NCBI GenBank assembly: GCA_963921825.1
Contig: OY997590.1
Location: 58,642,012 to 58,706,011, forward strand
Origin: Erodium maritimum
Lineage: Eukaryota; Streptophyta; Magnoliopsida; Geraniales; Geraniaceae
Reading direction: 5' to 3'
DNA: 64,000 nucleotides
Shown: in pieces, positions 33,201 to 45,153 of the stretch
Layout of the letters: every line of letters starts with the position of its first letter
How positions within the stretch are numbered: position 1 is the stretch's first letter
Position numbers and translations under genes: made by a program
The notes under the pieces: generated by a model
What the model was told of the DNA's origin: nothing
What the model saw: only the letters and a program-made list of their open reading frames with translations
Databases searched by the model: none

Positions 33201-34402
33201 CCCAAAGAAAGTTTTTATTTCTCTTTTTATTAGTACTTATTGATAATGGAGACTTATTATTTCAAGTAAATCTATATACACACTTATTTCCAAGATTTTA
33301 ATTAAAAATAAGAGTTATGAATAAGATCTTTTAAAATTCTAGAGAGCCTCTTTTTAGTTTCCTCTCGTCTTCAACGATACCATAATCTTCTATCACAATG
33401 TTACCATATGTAGGATTATGTGTTACGTTAACACGGTGGAAAAAAAATTCATAAACTTTTATCGGTATAATCCTACTTAGCCTAGATCAACATATACCAA
33501 CTAATACTAATCTATGCATAATGTATATAAGATTGCCTCTATATAGGAAACTTTGAATTAGCAAAGGTAGTGGCGGCGGAGAGATCAAGCCCTAACCGTC
33601 GCCATCTCGTTTCTGCATGATTTTCTAATTTATTATAATTATTTTCTTTTCATACTAATTAGAAATAAGAAATCAAAATAATAAAAAAATAAACCAATCA
33701 GAAATTTTTTAAAGGTGCATGTTCCCTCGCCCCGAGGGCCTATATAACCTTACACCCCTCTATTACTTTTACCCTCAAAACGACAATTATTTGATAACAA
33801 TGCCTATTTTTACCGTTTTTTTCCTAAAAATATCCTTTACTATTTGAAAATACTACTCTCATCATAATATTGTTATCCCCTCACCCTTTTCAATTCTTTT
33901 TGACGTTATCATATTATCTACTATTAGTGTGATATCGAATGAGATGTTTTTTATTATTAAATTAGATTGGATGTGATGCTACATATCAATGATCGTATCA
34001 ATCACATATGTTCGGGTAGAACGTGATGCAAACTATTAGAGACATCATCGTTACCGACTACCGTCGTATGGACACGACTTCAATAATATGTTGTTGGATT
34101 CCATCGAATATCATCGAAAAACCTTGGAATTTCAACTAGGTCTATTTGACCCTTTGCACACTTGAATAGTCCACTACTTTTTCATTCACTTATCATCTCC
34201 TTTTAACTATCTAGGTTGAAGTCATCTCACACATTGGTTCCTACACCTATAGTTGAAGCACATTCCAATGGAGAAACCCTTAAGGGGAAGCATGTAATAG
34301 ATCTTTAGTCCTTGGAATATTTACATTGCCAGTTGATGCACACACACCAATGGCATGTTAAGTTGGAGAATCCCGGTCTGATGAGGTTGGGAGATACAAA
34401 GA
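33201..34402 (+). other. AT-rich spacer, nothing recognised
   Basis: No gene, LTR end or long inverted repeat was seen. A CTATATAA sequence near 33740 follows a short GC-rich inverted motif (CCTCGCCCCGAGG, 33725-33737), but no downstream frame supports a promoter. Confidence 0.4.
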
Positions 34403-34407
34403 GTAAA

Positions 34408-37400
34408 TGTAATAACCACTCCCGGTCAACGTCAGTCAAACCTGCGAAAAACAGGAAACTTTAAATTTTTTGGCCAGGTACTTAAATGAACCTAAATTTG
34501 ACCCCGAGGGTCATACCGGACTTAAGTTGACCCCGATATCGACCAAAGTGAGTTCCAGGGGACTCAGGGCAACTTTCTGATCATTTTGGAAAAAGTTGAC
34601 TTTTCGTTGGAAAAGTCAACCGAGCGACGTTTTGGTCCATTCGAGGACCGTTTTGGATCCAAAAAGCTTAGCTGTCATCGCAGCGGTCTTAGTTGAGCCG
34701 TTTCCGTGTAGCCCGTCAAGTTTCGTAATTTCTTGGAAAAAGTGCCCGTTCGGGGCCCGAAACGTCCGAATTTCGCGAATCTGATTGGAAAATATCTAGG
34801 AGATATTTTCTAAAAAGGTGTGGGACCCACTTGACACATGTCAACTATGTGGTGGTGTTAGGTTTTTGGACAAGACAAAAGAAGACTTCAATAGTGTTAT
34901 TTTTATAATGAAGTATTATTTGTTACTTTTTAAACAAAACAAAAGGAAAGGAAGTGTGTTGTTCTGGGCAAAGTTAGAAAAATTAAGAGTTTTGGAGAGA
35001 GAAAGTGGAGAGAGGAAAGAGAAGGAGAAAATGGAGAAAAAGAGAAGAGAGTTTGGATATTGGTGGCTTTTCCCGTCGATCAAGCCGTTGGATCGTCTCA
35101 ACGATAGAAGAATCGAGTTCACACCGTCATTCTCTACGTTGAGCACCTAACCGATTTTCGTTTTGTTAAGTTCGAATTTTAGGGTTTGAGTTTAAACGAT
35201 TCAAATATGGTTGGGTTTTGGTTAGAATTGGTTTAAAGATGAATGGTTGAGGTTTGGGGTTCGTTAGGAACGTTTTGGGGCAAAAAGGGAATTTTGCCAT
35301 TGTGGCCGTGTGGGGCCCACATGCTCGGGTATCGGGTTTTCGTGTTCGGGTGGTTTAGAACGTTCCCCGAGTAATTTATCCACACCCGGATCGAAATTTG
35401 GAATTAAATTGTGGAAGTTGTAATTGACGGGTTTAGAAACTTTAAACGCTAATTAAATTACTCGGAAGTCGTAATTTGAATCCGTCGAGTGCATAAGAAC
35501 CCTTGAATTATTCTAAGACCGTAGAAACGAAAACGGGAATTTTTGGAGCCCTGGAAGGGCGTTTCCAAAACCCGGGCAGATTCGCCATGTCGGGCGAATC
35601 GGGCTTTTCCGGGTCCAATATCGACAATGTCGAGTAATTGGGAAGTTTGGGAGTGATCGACATTGTCGGGGTTACTTTTGGGCGTTAAGTTTATAAAATT
35701 CCAGTTTATGTCTGCGAACTTAAGGGTACTTAAAATTGTGTTCTTTTAGATCGTGCTGCAGACAGAGGGAAAGGAAAGCTAGGCGAGTGACCAAGATCAC
35801 GTCGGAGCTTATTTTGTGCGCTTTTGGAGAAACATACGAGATAGGGAAAAGTAGCCGGATCTCGGCCCTGACTAGGGAAAGTTAACAGTAGAAATACATG
35901 TGACACTGGGGTGTCGTGGGTTAAGTAAGTTTATCGAATATTAGAAAGGCAGGCGACACCGGGTAGTGTCGTATGATACGAGAACGTATCGAACAGTAGA
36001 ATTGCATGTGATACTTAGTAGTGTCGTAGGAGCAGAGAACTTATCGATGTTAGAATTACTGGAGGCATATGACCATGCCCGGAGGTTGATTGTGAACTTA
36101 TAGATATTAGGAGTACTGGAGGCATATGACCATTCCCGGAGGTTGATTGTGAAACTGTTGATATTAGAACTATTGGAGGCATTGGTTATGCCGGAGGTTG
36201 ATTGTGTATTTTGTGTCTTGGGTGGCCATGAGTGCCCGTGGGGTTTTTGAACCCGTGTCTTTACTGTTGGTGTGTCTTGGGTGGCCATGAGTTCCCGTGG
36301 GGTTGTTGAACCCGTGTCTTTACTGTTGGTGTGTCTTGAGTGGCCATGAGTGCCCGTGGGGTTGTTGAGCCCGTGAGTTACTGTTTGGTGTGTCTTGGGA
36401 GGCCATGAGTGCCCGTGGGGTTGTTGAGCCCGTGAGTTACTGTCGGTGTGTCTTCGGAGGCCGTGAGTGCCCGTGGGGTTGTTGAGTCCGTGTTTTACTG
36501 TTGGTGTCTTGTGTGGCCATGAGTGCCTGTGGAGTGTTGAACCTGTGTTGTTGCTGTTTGTTGAACTTGCTTGTGATTGTGATTGTGGTTACCTGAGTGT
36601 GAGAGGTTACTGAGACAGGTCGACCTCCTGGCCCGACTTTGTGTTGGGGAAGCGCGTGAGTGAGAGAGGTTATTGAGACAGGTCGACCGCCTGGCCTGAG
36701 TGGTTCGGCGAAGCGCGTGAGTGAGAGAGGTTACTGAGACAGGTCGACCGTCTGGCCTGAGTGGTTCGACAAAGCGCGTGAGTGAGAGAGGTTACTGAGA
36801 CAGGTCGACCGCCTGGCCTGAGTGGTTCGGCAAAGCGCGTGAGTGAGGGAGGTTACTAAGCAGCTGGCGTGCGATCCTTTGTGATCTTGTTTGGTGTGCG
36901 ATCCTTTGTGATCTTGGGTGTTGCGTGGTTGTTGTCGTGTATTTGGAGGAGGTCGTCAATCGTTGAGTCGGGTCTACTTTACGTGTTCGAGTGTTGAGTC
37001 GGTTGAGGAAAGTAATTGTGGGTGTGTGTCAGTCGGAGTACTTGAGTTGGGGATAGCGATCCCCGGTGTTGAGTTTGTTGTTGGTGTTGCCGGCATTGTA
37101 TGCTAATTATGTCGTAGTCAGTCTGTTATCCGTGGTGGTGAACGAACGCTCACCCCTAGCTTCTTTTCCTACAGGTACTGATCACAGGACGGACTAGGTG
37201 AGCTCTCAAAGCTTGTGGAGCTAGGAGCGGAGTCCGGGTTTTATCCTTTGAGTCTAGTGACGGATACCTCGTACTTTGTCCATTTGTTGGGACGTTTTTG
37301 AGTTGTAAATATTATTTTGATTAATTAAATGGAGATTTTAAAGTGTTTATTCAAAACAGGTTTCAAATGTTTTATTGTTTTAAAGTTCACGCTCCAGGTT

Positions 37401-37427
37401 CGGTTTTACAGAATTTGGGGCGTGACA
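34408..37427 (+). mobile_element. Solo LTR of the gypsy family
   Basis: 3020 bp, TGTAATAACC...GGGGCGTGACA, flanked by GTAAA (34403-34407 and 37428-37432). It holds the GTTGACTTTTC hairpin (34595-34620), the 12-bp stem hairpin near 34784-34812 (one wobble), GGAGGCAT...ATGCC stem-loops (36060-36200), the GTGGCCATGAG minisatellite (about 36205-36530) and four units of a GACAGGTCGACC(G/T)CCTGGCC module (about 36610-36840). It lacks the GC-rich GGCCGGCC block of the 5' and 3' LTRs. Confidence 0.96.
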
Positions 37428-37493
37428 GTAAAGACCTTGAAAAGAAGCAACTGATGGCTAGACATACACGTTTAACGGATAAATTTTGTACTA

Positions 37494-37862
37494 TTCACCT
37501 ACCATGTACTATACACGTTTAACAGATAAATACTCCAAAGTTATTTCGTAACGAAAACATACTCTGAACTAACACTTACTAACAACATTAGTCATTCCGT
37601 CCACTTTTCCATCTGTTCAATGCTCATTTTTTTTTCTAAATTTTCGAAAATGCCCTTACTATTTATCGAAATTTTGAAAATGCCCTGATTTACGGTTGTA
37701 AACAATAAGGGCATTTTTGGAATTTTAGAAAAATGAACAGTGAACATGGAAAATTGGACAGAATGACTAACGTTGTTACTATGTGTTAGTTCGGGTTATA
37801 TTTTCGTTACAAAATAACTTTGAGGTATTTATCCGTTCAACGTGTATAATACGAGGTGAACG
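37494..37862. mobile_element. Foldback MITE with long inverted repeats
   Basis: The left arm (about 37494-37665) and right arm (about 37704-37862) are reverse complements over some 160 bp with scattered mismatches. Shared phrases include TTCACCT, TATACACGTT, AACGAAAA, CGAACTAACA-like and AAAATGCCCTTA. A spacer of about 40 bp separates the arms. No coding. No clear target duplication was found, so the superfamily is open. A second CACGTTTAACGGATAAAT phrase just left of the element (37468) duplicates part of the arm. Confidence 0.75.
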
Positions 37863-39050
37863 TAATGAATCATTTAAATTGCCTTTTATAATACTTGTTT
37901 ATTCTATCAGCTTACTCTATCGGCCAGTAGAAAACACATGAATTGAAAATGAATTTTTTCAGCCTAACTGAAAAAGGGGAGAGAAACAGATTTATTAACT
38001 TTTTTTATTCTATCAGTCTCATTTTGCAATCAACATATCTGTTAATGCTGGAGATGCTCCTACGTTTGAATATTTGGTTTTCATATGGTCCATTCTTTCT
38101 CCTTTTAATTAAAGTGTCTCATTACAATATCTATAGCTTGTGGGCATAAATTAATTTTATTGATTTAACCTACCCATTCAATCCCATCTAGATTAGGCTA
38201 AGGGTTGTGTATTTGGTTGGTATTTGAGTTGTAAATCTGGTTTGATCCTTTGAACGGATATGGTCTCCTCGTTCTAGGTATCGGTGACATATACATGTCT
38301 GTACCTTGGGAGTTCAACCTTCGGTCTCTGTTTTCTTTTTTAAAACAAAATCCTTTTAATTTAATTTGTTTGCTGATAACAAAATAAGTCATTTGGAAAT
38401 TTGTTTTGATGTATGCTTACTTCGTTTTATTATCTCACATTATTGATGAAAATATTAAGACTTCATTAAGACAACTTCATTTACATATAGTCCTATCAGA
38501 TATTATGTATTGATTATAATGATAAATGAATTATCTAATAACACATGTATGTATCATTGGAACAAATATTGACTGATACAAACTAGTATGAAGACAAAAA
38601 CAATATCACTATCTAACCATCCATTTGTTACAAGAGATGTCCCGATATAATCATTGAAGTTAAAACAAAAGTCCATTCATTTTTAGATACCTACAAAAAA
38701 GGAGTCTAAATTATTTACCAAAATTAAGTCTTGAATTGCATCTATAATCCTCCATATGGTACTGCTGACACGAGGAAGTCTTTTGGGAGCCGTAACACTT
38801 GCTATCACGCAATCTAGCAAGCAAAGGCAGATGTGGATATCAAAAACCATGTCAAAATATGGCAAAAGAGTAGCGCTATTTTCTGATTTATTTAAGAATT
38901 ATATCAATAACGAATAACATCTATTGTTTGTTTATCACACGAGAGCTTATAAATGATGATTGAGATCGTATAATTTAACGAGAAATATACGTAAGTCTGA
39001 ATCAACTAATACCCTCGGCTGTTCTCGGTTTAGAGAGTAAGGGAAGTGAA
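37863..39050 (+). other. AT-rich spacer, nothing recognised
   Basis: No open frame with a recognisable product and no repeat ends seen. Confidence 0.4.
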
Positions 39051-39569
39051 ATTGTGATCTGTGGTGGAGCTTACCCATTTGATATGTATGGTTGTTTACA
39101 TGAGATGCATGTTCCACATTAGTTTGTGGGTTTTGTCTTTTAATGGTTCCAACAACATCAAAATTTTAACAACAATCCACCCAGATTCATTAACACTTCA
39201 GTTCTTTTTAAATGAAATTCAAACGCAGCTCTACGAAACCCTAGAGTTTTGCGATCATGACGGCAACAACATATTTTTTAGGATCCGACAACCACCACGA
39301 GTCCAGCGGTGATGAGGAGGGCACATAAGCGACGGAAATCTCTCGTCCATCTTCCCCTCTATCACTGTCTTGGAATCCGATTGGCTTTTCGACGACGTCC
39401 CTTCAAACCTTGGGAGGGGCGGCAATGGAGGAGAGCCACCATGTTGCCTCTGTAAGTTGGGCGGAGGGAGGACCGGCGATGATGGCTAGAGGTACGGAGG
39501 AAGGAGGACACAGAGGCTTCTCCTCGATCAACCATGGGGGTCGGTACAGCGATTCCCGGCGGTGGGGCC
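39051..39569 (+). repeat. Dispersed GC-rich repeat, copy B, left part
   Basis: Probable 5' part of the repeat whose 3' part follows the solo LTR at 41243. It includes a telo-box-like GAAACCCTAGAG near 39236 and GC-rich, frame-rich sequence. Link to the right part is by the GGGCC duplication around the solo LTR. The left edge is not defined. Confidence 0.4.
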
Positions 39570-41242
39570 TGTTAGTCTTAGTGCCCGTAGTTCAATCCTA
39601 AATGTCCAAATGTATATATCATCGTTAGCAATAAAATTAAAGCGGCTGTATATTACTTATGTGTTGGAGTAATATATCGATGTGTTCTCTGATCTATGCC
39701 CACCATGAGAATAGAACCATAGATCGAGATAGATCACACTCGATGGGTCCCTAGTCAACAAAGCTTCACTAGAAGCGACTAGTATGAAAGATGGCTCTTT
39801 ATGGCTTACGTTCTGTCAGTCATTGGAATGGGATTCCGGAGTCTGATCATAGATATCATGTGGGACATGATATTGGACGACCCGCCCTGAATATGTGTCA
39901 TAGATTAAGTCATGAACATATTCAGTGTCGTAGCTTGTCATGTATCCTTAGAACAAGGAGTCTTTGTGATCGCTATGTAGTCAACAAGTGAGTTTGACCT
40001 GAGCCTAACGTTGTCCATAACATGGCTTCCATAACGGCCAAGATTGGCTTGGGGACGGGCTACATGAGTGACACGAAAGGCGACTAAGGGATTTATCCCT
40101 CATACTGAGGTATGAGAAAGATATCGGTTATCGGCCGCTTGATCGAGAATGACTGAAAGAATAGCATGGCCATGCACATGATACTAGGTATCATATCTTC
40201 AGTCATCTCACATATCAAGGAACGGTGATTGAGAATAATAAGGATGACGACTCTATGCCTTATCTCAATCAGGATATCGGAGATAAAAGGATAATGACAG
40301 GGACGACGGAAAGGTTAGAATCGACAAGGTCGATTCGTTATGCAGTGTTAGGCAATACTAAAGTCTCGTTAGTTTCCACTTAAATAGGATCAAGTAAAAT
40401 GAGATTTTACGTTGATCTATTGACATGCATAAACCTAAGGGTCACACCAGAGGATGAAACTCATTGACACATTTATGGAGAATGGCCAAAAGGGAGTTGT
40501 CTCGGGACATGACCAAAACTGGGTTTTGGGTCATGTGCCCGTAAGTGAATAGGACTTTACGGATCGAGACAAGGCTTGGAGTCTTGGGATTGATCGCGTT
40601 GGATAATGTTGGACATTTCCGGTATGGAAGGCTTGGAGGCGATGAGCGAATCACGGGACCTCGTTGGAAATGGCCACGGGCCATGTTCCAAGAGGCCCAT
40701 GAAAGGCCCATGAAACTAATTAATCAAGTCTTGATTAATTAGTACTAAGTAAGCAAGACAAGGATTAAGGTGTTGGTGATTCACCACCTAACCCAATCTT
40801 GTCTTGCCATACTTTGTCCTATTTACACCTTACTTGACACCATACTTGTCCCATGCCTTTAGTTGGACAAGTATGAGTTTTGTTATGTTTAAGTCATCTT
40901 TTTTCAACATAACAAACACAAGACAAGAATAGGAAACACAACTTCTCTCCCCCTTCCCTTGCAATTTCGGGTTTGGCAAGTTTCCACCTCCATTTTTGTG
41001 TTCTTGAGTCCTCAAAGTGAAGAACTACGTGGCTTTGATTCCCATGTGGATACGTAGGCGTCTTGGAGACTCAAGCCAATCATTCGTTAACCGGTGTTCT
41101 TGTTTTGGTAAGAAATAGTGCTGAATTTTTCTCTTGTGAATCCATTCTTTGTTAGTTGTTTCATGGTTTTAATCGTCTCTTGGTTTTCCTTGATTTTTCG
41201 CTGCGAGTTGGTTCATCTCCAACCCTACCTCGAGACCCAACA
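39570..41242 (+). mobile_element. Solo LTR of the young copia family
   Basis: 1673 bp, TGTTAGTCTTAG...GAGACCCAACA, flanked by GGGCC (39565-39569 and 41243-41247). It is the same family as the LTRs at 43479 and 50713 but in the opposite strand sense (plus here). It is clearly more diverged than those two are from each other, so the insertion is older. Confidence 0.95.
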
Positions 41243-42165
41243 GGGCCGAGACTGAGGCACCGTCCAGTTGAAAAGGCTCGGGGGATCTACCATGGCAAGT
41301 ATCTCTAAAGAAAGACATTGACCTGCTGGTCATTTTTGGCGACCGTCTTCCAGTGGCACCGGCTCGATCACCGGCTGATGACGGGACGGTAAAATTTGGC
41401 GGCGGCGGCGCGGGGAGAGAAGAACAAAATCGACCAGGGTTTTGGATATGGGCCCGCTTCTTTTGGGCTCTCAACATGGGCCAGGGGGTCGGGGTCCATC
41501 GGAGGCGGGCCTTAGGGCTCGGGGAGATGAGGGTCTGCCCAAGGTAGGACCAAGGAGGATCTGGGTCGGGTTGGGCCAAGACAGTGGGCCATATCACCAG
41601 ATGGGCCCGGACCAACTCGGTCCTAATGAGAGGTCTTGGATCTAGGTGGGTAGTTTGACCCGGGACAATTGGGGGGGGGGGGGGGGGGGCTATAAGCACC
41701 CTCGCCTTGCGGAATGAGTCCGAAGAGGTCTATAGGGGTGTCGGTCGACTGTCCCGCCCCTCTGGACGTAAGGTGACAGGGGTTCCACTAAAAGTCGGCA
41801 CGGTAATTTCCTATCAGCTCCGAGGTCAACAATCTCGCGTTTTGGAGCCGTACGTTTATCAATCAAGGGAGGACGACGGACGCTGACAACCTGGGGGAGT
41901 AATCTTTCCACCATTATCTGTTAACGGTAAGAGCCTGCGCTGTATCAGTGTCGTCAAACGCTACCGAAGTATCACCTTCCAGGAGCCTTCAAGAGGTAGT
42001 CGATGACTTGAGCGCTTTAATTTTCTGCCTGAGTATCCTCCATCGTGGGAACTCGTTTCTTTTATGTTATTTATTTTCCAGTGTTTTTATTCCTATTCTG
42101 CTTTGTAAACACTTGTTATTTATAATATCAATCGTTCATTCTAAAAAAAAATTAACACTTCAGTT
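41243..42165 (+). repeat. Dispersed GC-rich repeat, copy B, right part
   Basis: Contains GGGCC-rich sequence with many TGGGCC motifs (about 41450-41640), a G19 run (41671-41689), then the shared 3' section: TTCCACTAAAAGTC, CTCCGAGGTCAACAATCTCGCG, GGAGGACGAC, AACGCTACCGAAGTATC, TATCCTCCATCG, and an A-rich end near 42145. Confidence 0.5.
41671..41689 (+). repeat. Homopolymer run, 19 G
   Basis: G19 inside repeat copy B. Its length is likely unstable or uncertain. Confidence 0.8.
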
Positions 42166-42289
42166 CACTAATTTTTGTAAAATTATTTAGGATTATCATT
42201 AATGATAAATTGTACTAATATTTGAGTTGTTATCATAGATTTAGATGTGTACATACTATGTTATCGATCCATCAATTAGTATAAAAAAC

Positions 42290-43478
42290 GTTCTCTAAAC
42301 CCTAAAACAAGAAAGAAGGAAGAGGGAGCAAAGTAACGGCGTCGCGACTGCTACCCATGGTGATTGATCACCATACCATGTGCTCAAACATGGGCATATG
42401 CTCAAAGCATGGGTGTTTTGGGCACTTTTACATATTGTACTGGATGAAGGGTTGTAGCTTAGTCGAGAAAACGTCGTGGCCTTTGCCGAGGGTTCTCAAC
42501 GAGCCGGGTCTCATGGATTCTGGTGACGGTATTTTCGGCTTTCTATGACAGGTTTGATTCGGTCCAGGCGATGGCTCTTGTAATGGAGGCTGATCATCAT
42601 ACTCTACATATGGATTCTCATGGCAACATTGCATAGTGGCCATGAGAAGGTGAACGGTGGGACGAAGACAGAGTTGACTGAGGGTTCGTCCCCGACATCT
42701 TCTTTTCAACCTCTACGCGTAGTGGCTCTCCCACGCGAACTCTGTCTCCACCCTTCGACGGTAGCGCAACTACGGTGGGGGATGCATGGACCGAGTGTTC
42801 TTCGCCACATCGGCGGTGGAACGAGCACCTCCCATGATCCCATGGGGAGGAGGAGGACGGTGACGGCAAGGTGCGATTTGAGACAAACCGAGAGGGACCA
42901 TCCGGTGACAGCGCGAGAAAGAGGATCAGGGTAGGGTTCTGAATCCGAAAAGGAAACCTACTAGGCCAGGTGACCCGACCCGACCAGCCAGGATCCATGG
43001 GGCTAGTGGGCCTAGGTTTATTTATGATGAGTATGGGTTTGGAGTGTTTTATGGGCCTGGATCGGCCCATCAAGACTTTATGGGCCAAACCCTGTAGCAA
43101 CATCAAGATGATCCAATAAGGAGGAGGGATCCAGAGAGGGGAGGAGATATACGCTCGGGGGACGACTCATATACAACGGCGGGAGATATAAACATCCTCA
43201 CCTCGCCAAATGAGTATGAGATAGTCTAGTGGAGGGTCGGGCAGTTTCACCGTCCCATTGGACGTAAGGTGGAAGAGGTTCCACCAAGATCTAGTACCGT
43301 ACTTTCCTACCTTCTCGGAGGTCAGTAGTCCCGCGTTTTGGAGCCCTACTATTATCATTTCAGGGATGACGACGCACGCTGGTAACCTGAGGGAGTACTC
43401 AATCCACCACAGTACTGTTTCAGAAATGAGTCTGCTCTACCCTAGCTTCCAGTTTGGATTCTATGTCGGTGTCATCAG
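42290..43478 (+). repeat. Dispersed GC-rich repeat, copy C, left part
   Basis: Starts near a telo-box-like AAACCCTAAAAC (about 42297), runs through GC-rich DNA with TGGGCC motifs (about 42950-43090), then the shared 3' section (43260-43478: GGTTCCACCAAGATCTAG, CTTCTCGGAGGTCAGTAG, GGGATGACGACGCACGCTGG). It is cut by the young copia insertion and resumes at 52394. The target duplication ATCAG proves the join. Confidence 0.55.
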
Positions 43479-45139
43479 TGTTGGGTCTCGATGGAGGGTA
43501 TGAACACATACTTGCAGCGGAAATAACTCGAGACCATGTCATAGAACACTACCAAATATTAGATACACAAGAGAATAAACAATATGGATGTTTCCTTACC
43601 AACTAGTTCAAGAAAAGGAAGAGAACACCAAAGAAACGATGATCGGCTTGAGTCTCCAAGACGCCTACGTATCCAATTGGAATCAAAGCCACGTAGTTCT
43701 TCTTTAGATGACTCAAGAACACAACAAGAGGGGGGAAAAGTGCCAAACTCGAAATTGTAGTGTGAGAGGGAGAGAAGTTGTGTTTCTATTCTTGTCTTAT
43801 GATTTGTTGTAGGAAAAAGATGACTTAAACCATCAACAACCATCAAGGACAAGTAAGGTGTGAAGCATGGTGTGAAGTAAGACAAGCATGGTGCTAAGTA
43901 TGGCAAGACAAGATGGGTTAGGTGGTGAATCACCAACACCTTAATCCTTGTCTTGCTTACTTAGTACTAATTAATCAAGACTTGATTAATTAGTTCCATG
44001 GGCCTTTCATGGGCCTCTTGGAACATGGCCCATGGCCATTCCCAACGAGGTCCCGTGACGTGCTCATCGCCTCCAAGCCTTCCATACCGGAAATGTCCAA
44101 CATTATCCAACGCGATCAATCCCAAGACTCCAAGCCTTGTCTTGATCCGTAATGTCCTATTCACTTACGGGCACATGACCCAAAACCCAGTTTTGGTCAT
44201 GTCCCGAGACAACTCTCTTTTGGCCATTCTCCATAAATGTGTCAATGAGTTTCATCCTTCGGTGTGACCCTTAGGTCTATGCATGTCGATAGATCAACGT
44301 AAAATCCCATTTTACTTGATCCTATATAAGTGGCAACTAACGAGACTTTAGTATTGCCTGACACTACATAGCGAATCGAACCAATCGATTCTAACCTTTC
44401 CGTCGTCCCTGTCATTATCCTTTTATCTCCGATATCCTGATTGAGATAAGGCATAGAGCCGTCATCCTTATTATTCTCAATCACTGTTCCTTGATATGTG
44501 AGATGACTGAATATATGATACCTAGTATCATGTGCATGGCCATGCTATTCTTTCAGTCACTCTCGATCAAGCGGCCGAGAACCGATATCTTTCACATACC
44601 TCAGTATGAGGGATAAATCCCTTAACCGTCTTTCGTGTCACTCATGCAACCCGTCCCCAAGCCAATCCTGGCCGTTATGGAAGCCCTGTTACGGACAACG
44701 TTAGGCTCAGGTCAAACTTAGTTGTTGACTGCATAGTGATCACAAAGACTCCTTGGTCTAAGGATACATGACAAGCTACGACACTGAATATGTTAATGAC
44801 TCAATCTATGGCACATATTCAGGGCGGGTCGTCCAATATCATGTCCCACATGATATCTATGATCAGACTCCGGAATCCCATTCCAATGACTAACAGAACG
44901 TAAGCCATGAAGAGCCATCTTTCATACTAGTCGCTTCTAGTGAAGCTTTATTGACTAGGGACCCATCGAGTGTGATCCATCTCGATCTATGGTTCTATTC
45001 GCATGGTGGGCATAGATCAGAAATCACATCGATATATTACTCCAACACATAAGTAATAGAAAGCCGCTTTAATCTTATTGCTAATGATGATATATACATT
45101 TGGACATTTATGATTGAACTACGGGCACTAAGACTAACA
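43479..45139 (-). repeat. 3' LTR of the young copia element
   Basis: 1661 bp, TGTTGGGTCTCG...AGACTAACA on the + strand. It lacks the 15-bp insertion present in the 5' LTR. Confidence 0.96.
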
Positions 45140-45153
45140 ATCTCCCACTTGCC
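45140..45153 (-). other. Polypurine tract of the young copia element
   Basis: GGCAAGTGGGAGAT in element sense lies between the gag-pol stop codon and the 3' LTR, leaving no 3' untranslated spacer. Confidence 0.8.

Noticed and set aside
40545-40742. 65-70 codon frame shared by all three young-copia LTRs (also 43967-44164 and 51201-51413, minus)
   Set aside because: It has no ATG (starts at GTG), and conservation follows from LTR identity. No evidence of coding.
41169-41699. 176-codon proline-rich frame on the minus strand
   Set aside because: It crosses the boundary between the solo copia LTR and repeat copy B, ends in a G19 homopolymer and has no domain. Composition artefact.
42618-43106. 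162-codon frame on the minus strand in repeat C
   Set aside because: GC-rich repeat sequence without a recognisable domain. The overlapping frames on the other strand are equally open.
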